Assembly (NCBI GenBank): GCA_031396505.1
Contig: JANNKX010000140.1
Coordinates: 1 to 7,204 of the forward strand
Direction of reading: 5' to 3'
From: JAAFHS01 sp031396505
GTDB lineage: Bacteria > Pseudomonadota > Alphaproteobacteria > Rhodobacterales > Rhodobacteraceae
DNA: 7,204 nt
Position 1 is the first letter of the stretch, and each line of letters opens with the position of its first letter. Of this stretch, positions 5,592 to 7,204 are shown in pieces. A program made the translations under genes and the position numbers. A model generated the notes under the pieces. That model did not search any database, was not told the DNA's origin, and worked only from the letters and a program-made list of their open reading frames with translations.

Positions 5592-5669
5592 GTTCAGCCT
5601 CATTTCATTTCTTTTGACACGGAGCCCGCAGCGATCATCGTTGTCGTCTGGCGTTTCCCGTTAGCGTCA

Positions 5670-5697
5670 ACATGGGCCTCATGCTGCACTTGCACAA
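5670..5697 (-). promoter_or_regulatory. Candidate RpoH-type promoter for DUF1127-sRNA transcript
   Basis: On the minus strand, TTGTGC (5697-5692) and CCCATGT (5676-5670) are separated by 15 bases. The second element fits the heat-shock sigma -10 form CCCATNT exactly; the first matches only the TTG core of CTTGAA. A start near 5663 would leave a leader of about 70 bases. The R. sphaeroides ccaF1-CcsR transcript is known to depend on RpoHI/RpoHII, which makes this type of promoter expected here. Confidence 0.4.
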
Positions 5698-5738
5698 TAG
5701 TTTTCGCATGCAATGCCGCCATGCAGCATTTGCATGGC
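5681..5738. promoter_or_regulatory. TGCA-rich repeats and palindrome in divergent promoter region
   Basis: GCCATGCA (5718-5725) and TGCATGGC (5731-5738) form perfect 8-base arms around GCATT. The segment ATGCAGCATTTGCA (5721-5734) recurs as ATGCTGCACTTGCA (5681-5694), with 12 of 14 bases identical and exactly 40 bp apart. A further GCATGC palindrome lies at 5706-5711 between them. The leftmost copy overlaps the candidate -35 of the DUF1127 promoter. Regular spacing of about four helical turns suggests binding sites for a regulator, which I cannot name. Confidence 0.4.
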
Positions 5739-5826
5739 TGAAAGTCACAATATTTTCATATTTTTCCGGCGCTTCGCTGGTTTTCTAAGCATTTGGTAAA
5801 ACCGCTCTTGCCCTTTGTGACAAAGC

Positions 5827-5852
5827 GCACAACCTGTGATGAAAGGTTGTGC
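5827..5852 (+). promoter_or_regulatory. Perfect 9-bp hairpin in the mrp leader
   Basis: GCACAACCT (5827-5835) and AGGTTGTGC (5844-5852) are perfect complements around an 8-base spacer. The right arm ends exactly where the mrp ribosome-binding site AAGGGG begins (5853). It may act as an RNA structure next to the start or as an operator. A smaller CTTTG-TGA-CAAAG repeat (5813-5825) lies directly upstream. Confidence 0.4.
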
Positions 5853-5865
5853 AAGGGGTGAACAC

Positions 5866-6933
5866 ATGGCTGTCACACGCGACGATATCATGGCGGTACT
5901 GGCGCGGATCACGCTGCCGGGTGGGGGCGATCCGGTCAGCCGCGACCTTGTTCGCGCGCTGACGATCGAGGGCGGTCAGGTGCGTTTTGTGATCGAGGCG
6001 GCATCGCCGGACGAGGCGCGGGCCTTGTCGCCCGCCCAGCCCGTGATCGAAACCGCGCTGCGTGCCCTGCCGGGTGTCGAGAGCGTTCAAATGGTGCTGA
6101 CGGCACATGGCCCGGCGGCCAAGCCGCCCAGCATGAAGATCGGGCAGCATCCGACACCACAGCAAGGCGGGCCTGCCAAACTGTCTGGCGTGGACCGGAT
6201 CATCGCGATTGCCAGCGGCAAGGGCGGGGTCGGCAAGTCGACCGTTGCGTCCAACCTTGCGGTTGCGCTTGCACGGCAGGGGCGACGGGTGGGGTTGCTG
6301 GATGCTGATATCTATGGCCCCAGCCAGCCGCGCATGATGGGGGTCAGCAAACGCCCCGGCAGCCCGGACGGCAAGATCATCGAACCGCTGCGCGCGCATG
6401 GGGTGACCATGATGTCGATCGGCCTGATGCTGAAGGAAGACGAGGCGGTGATCTGGCGCGGACCGATGATCATGGGCGCGTTGCAGCAGTTGCTGACGCA
6501 GGTGGCATGGGGGCAACTGGATGTATTGATCGTCGATCTGCCGCCCGGCACGGGGGATATTCAACTGACGCTGTGTCAGCGCACGCAACTGACCGGGGCG
6601 ATCGTGGTATCCACGCCGCAGGATGTGGCATTGCTGGATGCAAGGAAGGCGCTGGATATGTTCACCAAGCTGAAAACGCCGGTGTTGGGTCTGATTGAAA
6701 ACATGTCCACTTATATTTGCCCGAATTGCGGGCATGAGGCACATCTGTTTGGCCATGGTGGTGTGCGGGCCGAGGCGGAAAAGATGAACCTGCCGTTCCT
6801 TGGGGAAATTCCGCTGAGCATTGATGTGCGGCTTGCAGGCGATGCAGGCGTGCCTGTGGCGGTGGGTGATGGCGCGGTGTCGGATGCTTATGCGCAACTC
6901 GCCGCGCGTCTGGTTGCCGGCGGGATGGGGTGA
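5866..6933 (+). CDS. mrp: Mrp/ApbC-family P-loop ATPase, iron-sulfur cluster carrier
   Basis: This 355-residue cytosolic protein belongs to the Mrp/NBP35 family, dimeric ATPases that bind and pass on Fe-S clusters. An N-terminal MIP18/DUF59-type domain spans about 1-80, followed by a Pro/Gln-rich linker (83-106). The deviant Walker A motif is GKGGVGKS (118-125), with DADIYGPSQPRM (146-157) and DLPPGTGD (224-231) after it. The cluster-binding CPNC motif is at 285-288 with both cysteines. Length and domain order are normal. I chose the ATG at 5866 because AAGGGG lies 7 bases upstream; an upstream in-frame ATG at 5836 falls inside the leader hairpin and lacks a ribosome-binding site. It is divergent from the DUF1127 gene and seems to be transcribed alone. 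Confidence 0.95.
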   Translation: MAVTRDDIMAVLARITLPGGGDPVSRDLVRALTIEGGQVRFVIEAASPDEARALSPAQPVIETALRALPGVESVQMVLTAHGPAAKPPSMKIGQHPTPQQGGPAKLSGVDRIIAIASGKGGVGKSTVASNLAVALARQGRRVGLLDADIYGPSQPRMMGVSKRPGSPDGKIIEPLRAHGVTMMSIGLMLKEDEAVIWRGPMIMGALQQLLTQVAWGQLDVLIVDLPPGTGDIQLTLCQRTQLTGAIVVSTPQDVALLDARKALDMFTKLKTPVLGLIENMSTYICPNCGHEAHLFGHGGVRAEAEKMNLPFLGEIPLSIDVRLAGDAGVPVAVGDGAVSDAYAQLAARLVAGGMG

Positions 6934-7204
6934 TCTGGTCGTCCCCGCCATGGGAAACCGTGGGATTCAGGCCTTTTGCAAACGAATCATTTGCCGCTTT
7001 GGCCCAGTGATTCGGGTGTAATCACTCAATTTTGCGGGTATTCAGGCCTGACAGCCGAAGAAACCCGCCGTACATCCGCGCATCGTCAATTTATTTTGGG
7101 AAACGATGGGTGATTTTCGCCATTCTATATGTTGGGCCGATTTAGCAAGTTTCCGGAAATATCTCGCCACATTTAGCGTTCCGCGACACAAGATACGGTT
7201 TTCA
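6934..7204. other. AT-richer non-coding tail with short palindromes
   Basis: No convincing gene is visible in these 271 bases. They contain a small CCATGG-GAAA-CCGTGG hairpin with a GNRA-type loop (6948-6963), a probable terminator (7006-7033), a 10-bp direct repeat ATTCAGGCCT (6965-6974 and 7040-7049), the palindromes TCAGGCCTGA (7042-7051) and TTTCCGGAAA (7150-7159), and the arms CATCGT/ACGATG (7081-7086 and 7103-7108). An ATG at 7106 opens a 33-codon frame to the right edge, but it has no good ribosome-binding site or recognisable sequence. The segment is probably the upstream region of a gene beyond the window. Confidence 0.5.
7006..7033 (+). terminator. Possible intrinsic terminator of mrp
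   Basis: AGTGATT (7006-7012) and AATCACT (7020-7026) form a perfect 7-bp stem with loop CGGGTGT, followed after CAA by TTTT (7030-7033). The stem is low in GC and the T-run is short and offset. It lies about 70 bases after the mrp stop. Confidence 0.4.

Noticed and set aside
4830..5741. Several long rightward open frames across the hairpin region, rich in Arg, Gly and Pro
   Set aside because: They are antisense to benE, the sRNA array and the DUF1127 gene, lack ribosome-binding sites and domain character, and arise because the GGGAGGAGG/GCGGCGG repeats contain few stops.
5785..6951. Long leftward open frame (388 codons) opposite mrp
   Set aside because: It is His/Arg/Gln-rich antisense to a gene with intact Walker A and CPxC motifs; this is a usual artefact of third-position GC bias.
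6948..6963. CCATGG-GAAA-CCGTGG hairpin right after mrp as a terminator
   Set aside because: The stem is only 6 bp with one G-U pair and no T-run follows directly; the stem at 7006-7026 is the better candidate.
7097..7110. Two TGGG motifs 10 bp apart, reminiscent of MraZ boxes
   Set aside because: MraZ sites normally come as three or more repeats before mraZ; only two are present and the downstream gene is not visible.
7106..7204. 33-codon frame open to the right edge starting MGDFRHSICW
   Set aside because: No good ribosome-binding site, no family resemblance and AT-rich composition; too short to judge at a window edge.

Overview
The window looks like chromosomal DNA from an alphaproteobacterium of the Rhodobacterales (Rhodobacter/Roseobacter group). 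It has high-GC coding sequence, Rhodobacter-type histidine genes, and a small DUF1127 gene followed on the same strand by a tandem set of hairpins whose loops read CCUCCUCCC. That last arrangement matches the ccaF1-CcsR ('cuckoo RNA') locus described in Rhodobacter sphaeroides. I see no insertion sequence, phage gene, CRISPR array, tRNA or rRNA.

Layout, left to right. Bases 1-581 (-) hold the N-terminal half of a sugar phosphate isomerase/epimerase-like TIM-barrel protein that runs off the left edge. Divergent from it, across a gap of about 225 bases, are a GntR/FCD regulator (808-1458, +) and a low-specificity L-threonine aldolase, ltaE (1513-2559, +). The ltaE ribosome-binding site can fold into a hairpin. 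A compact AT-rich gap (2560-2700) holds a stem-loop after ltaE, a perfect DnaA-box 9-mer and a terminator for the opposing operon. From 4940 down to 2701 (-) lies a tight transcription unit, benE-hisF-hisE: a benzoate/H+ symporter-like membrane protein, then imidazole glycerol phosphate synthase HisF, then phosphoribosyl-ATP pyrophosphatase HisE. The benE stop codon touches the hisF ribosome-binding site, and hisF and hisE overlap by 4 bases.

The most notable region is 4991-5700 (-). A candidate heat-shock-type (RpoH) promoter precedes a 71-residue DUF1127 protein. Starting 18 bases after its stop are four tandem two-hairpin RNA units, the last ending in a strong hairpin plus U6 terminator. 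The loops of nearly all hairpins carry CCUCCUCCC or a close variant, which resembles the anti-Shine-Dalgarno end of 16S rRNA. Apparent mismatches in the stems become G-U pairs only if the minus strand is transcribed, which fixes the orientation. The array ends only about 50 bases before benE, so read-through could link stress sRNA transcription to benE-hisF-hisE.

Divergent from the DUF1127 gene is mrp/apbC (5866-6933, +), a P-loop ATPase of iron-sulfur cluster assembly. A 9-bp hairpin lies just before its ribosome-binding site. The intergenic region between the two genes contains an 8-bp-arm palindrome and a 14-bp near-repeat spaced exactly 40 bp apart. The last 270 bases are AT-richer non-coding DNA with a probable mrp terminator and several short palindromes; no convincing gene is visible there.
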